Shown: positions 5,486 through 7,066 of the stretch, in pieces
How positions within the stretch are numbered: position 1 is the first letter of the stretch
How the letters are laid out: each line of letters starts with the position of its first letter
From: Pseudomonadota bacterium
Lineage (GTDB): Bacteria; Pseudomonadota; Gammaproteobacteria; Acidithiobacillales; Acidithiobacillaceae
Reading direction: 5' to 3'
Assembly: GCA_021818125.1 (NCBI GenBank)
Contig: JAKAFG010000102.1
Span: 1-7,066, forward strand
DNA: 7,066 nucleotides
The notes under the pieces: generated by a model
Told to the model about the DNA's origin: nothing
Databases searched by the model: none
Seen by the model: the letters and a program-made list of their open reading frames with translations, nothing else
Position numbers and translations under genes: made by a program

Positions 5486-5514
5486 GGTCTAGTCTGGCTA
5501 ACTAAAAGAGTCAA
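5486..5514 (-). promoter_or_regulatory. Possible relict promoter of the Phd-type antitoxin
   Basis: On the minus strand TTGACT (5514-5509) and TAGACC (5491-5486) are separated by 17 bases, just upstream of the antitoxin start. The -35 is good and the -10 is weak. It would be the old TA promoter. Confidence 0.25.
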
Positions 5515-5522
5515 GACCGTGA

Positions 5523-5873
5523 TTATGCTATCTGCCATGTCAAACGCTGTCCGGGAACCACCCCGTGACGCTCAACGCCGCCTGCCGCCACCTCCAGCGT
5601 CGTGCGGGCACCCCGGCAGGATTTCATGCGCCATGCGCTGACATCTGGGTGACGAGCCAATATCCTCAGATCGGCATCCAGGAAAATGACATCGATGGGG
5701 AAACACATACCCACGGTGTGTACACTCCCGCAAGCAGTCAGCAACAACCCCTGCTGATCAGAGAGCCCGGTCTTGCCCAGCAAACCCTGCAAACGGTCGA
5801 GAAAACTGGCCGCCATCTGCACCTCAGACCAGAGCACCTGATCACCCCGACAAACTACGCCTTGTTGTGTCAA
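5523..5873 (-). CDS. DUF192 family protein at the end of the tad operon
   Basis: 116 residues. It contains the DUF192 signature: RLQGLLGKTGL (28-37), GLLLTACGSVHTVGMCFPID (42-61) and VIFLDADLRIL (62-72), followed by the RGARTTLEVAAGG segment (87-99). Known: the family is common in bacteria and archaea and lacks an agreed function. The version here has no signal peptide. The start is TTG at 5873; it overlaps the tadC stop as TTGA (5873-5870) and is preceded by AGGAAGG (5886-5880) at 6 bases. Translation is therefore likely coupled to tadC and the protein is probably made along with the pilus. No Cys pattern suggests a cofactor. Confidence 0.85.
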   Translation of the reverse strand: MTQQGVVCRGDQVLWSEVQMAASFLDRLQGLLGKTGLSDQQGLLLTACGSVHTVGMCFPIDVIFLDADLRILARHPDVSAWRMKSCRGARTTLEVAAGGVERHGVVPGQRLTWQIA

Positions 5874-6751
5874 AAGCCGCCTTCCTGAAGAAATTTCATA
5901 TAGATGACAAAAGCCAGCATCAAAAAGGTGATAGGGAAAATGAAGACAACCAATGGCGCCAGTAACTTGACCGGTGCCTCCAGCGCCAGCTTTTCGGCGC
6001 GCAGGAAACGCTCCTCACGTCGCTGTTCCGCTTGCGCCCGTAATACCGGCCCCAGATCACCACCCCGCTCTTCCGATTGAATCAGGGCGCTGACCAGGCT
6101 CCGCACTTCCGGCAATGGAACCCGCTCCCCAAAGCGTCGAAAAATATCCATCTTCGACGTCCCCGCGCGCAAATCGCGGATCATCATGCCAAACTCATTG
6201 CGCAACGGTCCCAGCGGCCCCTTGTCCACCGCCACCTGCATGGCGCCCGTCAAATTCAGCCCACCCTCAATCATCAGGGTGATAAAGTCGAGATAAACGG
6301 GTAGCTCCTTGAGAATCAGCCGTCCCCGCCGCTTCGCCTGCTCAACAAGCCACAGATCGGGATAAAAACTGCCAACCAGCATGGCCAGCAGGCTCAGCCA
6401 GATATTGAAAAGCCCAAATGCCGTATTAAATAAAAAGACAAAAATCAGCGGCACCAGCATACTGATTACCTTGAGCGCTACAAACTCTCTGGCACTGAGC
6501 AAATAATTCATACCGGCTCTTTGTAATCGATGGTGGACGCGCAGTAAACGGCGGTCTGGAATGAAGACAATCAACGTGGATCGGATGAACTGCACCAAGG
6601 GCCAGAACGGGCGCAACCCTTTGGGCAAGGGATCCATATAATCCCGCGGTGATGGCTCCATCTGCCGCGCCAGCATACCCAATCCATACACAAAAAGTCC
6701 GATGGAAACCCCGGCGATGAGCGCTATTAATGCCGCCCATAGCGCACTCAT
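5870..6751 (-). CDS. tadC: TadC, inner-membrane platform protein of the Tad (type IVc) pilus
   Basis: 293 residues of the type II secretion F family. An N-terminal membrane helix lies at about 3-27 and a helix pair at about 93-130. The GspF-like cytoplasmic domain (about 149-260) contains ELPVYLDFITLMIEGGLNL (149-167) and the SEERGGDLGPVLRAQAEQRR segment (226-245). A last membrane helix lies at about 262-285. Known: TadB and TadC form the platform that links the assembly ATPase TadA to pilin extrusion for tight adherence. ATG 6751 overlaps the tadB stop as ATGA (6751-6748), the usual arrangement. Length is normal and no frameshift is seen. Confidence 0.92.
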   Translation of the reverse strand: MSALWAALIALIAGVSIGLFVYGLGMLARQMEPSPRDYMDPLPKGLRPFWPLVQFIRSTLIVFIPDRRLLRVHHRLQRAGMNYLLSAREFVALKVISMLVPLIFVFLFNTAFGLFNIWLSLLAMLVGSFYPDLWLVEQAKRRGRLILKELPVYLDFITLMIEGGLNLTGAMQVAVDKGPLGPLRNEFGMMIRDLRAGTSKMDIFRRFGERVPLPEVRSLVSALIQSEERGGDLGPVLRAQAEQRREERFLRAEKLALEAPVKLLAPLVVFIFPITFLMLAFVIYMKFLQEGGF

Positions 6752-7066
6752 ACTTCAATGCTCACGATTTTACGGATCCAGAAATAGCCGAGCACTTCGA
6801 ACAAAATGGCCATAGCCAGCACCGCCCAGCCGCGCATCGTATTAAATAGCGCCCCCATAGCCTGTGGCTCAATCTGCAAGAGCGCAAAGATGATCAATGC
6901 TGGCAAAACCGTCATCACAATACCCTGAAGTCGGCCCTGTGAGGTCAGCGCCTTTATCTTCTGCTCCATCATTAGTCGCTTGCGGATGGTATCCCCCAGT
7001 CGCGCCACCGTGTCGGCGAGATTACCTCCCACCTCCCGACTAATACGCAGGATGTGCAACTGGTGT
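6748..7066 (-). CDS. tadB: TadB, C-terminal part (gene continues past the right edge)
   Basis: The frame is open to the right edge, so only the last about 105 residues are seen; the TTG at 7059 is internal, not a start. The segment begins with HILRISREVGGNLADTVARL and IRKRLMMEQKIKALTSQGR, the conserved end of the GspF-like domain (E-V-G-G-N-L is typical of TadB). Two membrane helices follow (IVMTVLPALIIFALL and a WAVLAMAILFEVLGYFW stretch), and the protein ends in RKIVSIEV, very like other TadB proteins. It pairs with TadC in the pilus platform. The upstream tad genes (tadA, rcp genes) are expected beyond the window. Confidence 0.9.
   Translation of the reverse strand, partial: HQLHILRISREVGGNLADTVARLGDTIRKRLMMEQKIKALTSQGRLQGIVMTVLPALIIFALLQIEPQAMGALFNTMRGWAVLAMAILFEVLGYFWIRKIVSIEV

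Noticed and set aside
1..7066. CRISPR array, tRNA or rRNA genes
   Set aside because: No regularly spaced repeats and no tRNA- or rRNA-like sequence seen on either strand.

Overview
The window looks like an accessory stretch of a proteobacterial chromosome of moderate-to-high GC. The gene set (stand-alone PCP_red protein, DUF347 membrane protein, Tad pilus genes, many toxin-antitoxin and IS200/IS605 pieces) would fit an acidophile of the Acidithiobacillus type. That assignment is an inference from gene style, not a proven identification. No rRNA, tRNA or CRISPR array is visible.

Left end (1-820, + strand): the 3' part of an IS200/IS605-family insertion sequence. It carries the C-terminal part of a TnpB (OrfB) RNA-guided nuclease with its whole RuvC triad and zinc finger. 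Behind it is a densely structured non-coding tail that should be the omega (re)RNA scaffold. The tail ends in a cloverleaf-like right-end structure with IS608-like GAAT and TCAA signals. The presumed guide would be read from the flanking DNA starting at about 820.

Middle left (821-2613, + strand): an intergenic stretch with a plausible sigma-70 promoter, then a four-repeat DUF347 integral membrane protein. After it come an apparently damaged small helix-turn-helix protein, an unrecognised 42-codon ORF with a very good ribosome binding site, and a 57-residue PCP_red-domain protein.

Middle (2614-4970, + strand): a 457-base gap rich in inverted and direct repeats, then dinB (DNA polymerase IV, TTG start), then a complete VapB-VapC toxin-antitoxin operon with its own promoter and a GTGA overlap.

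Right (4971-7066, - strand): a 230-base gap; a collapsed second toxin-antitoxin locus (Phd/YefM antitoxin head abutting a frameshifted PIN toxin tail); and the distal end of a Tad-pilus operon, tadB (partial) -> tadC -> a DUF192 gene, each overlapping the next by 4 bases.

Functional reading: the Tad genes encode the inner-membrane platform of a type IVc pilus. DinB is translesion synthesis. VapBC is a self-contained RNase toxin module. The TnpB/omegaRNA pair is a transposon-retention nuclease. I did not find a clearly new multi-gene defence system. The points most worth a second look are the complete omegaRNA/right-end architecture, the TA wreck at 5201-5462, the HTH / 42-aa / PCP_red small-gene cluster, and the 4-fold W-G-D repeat protein.
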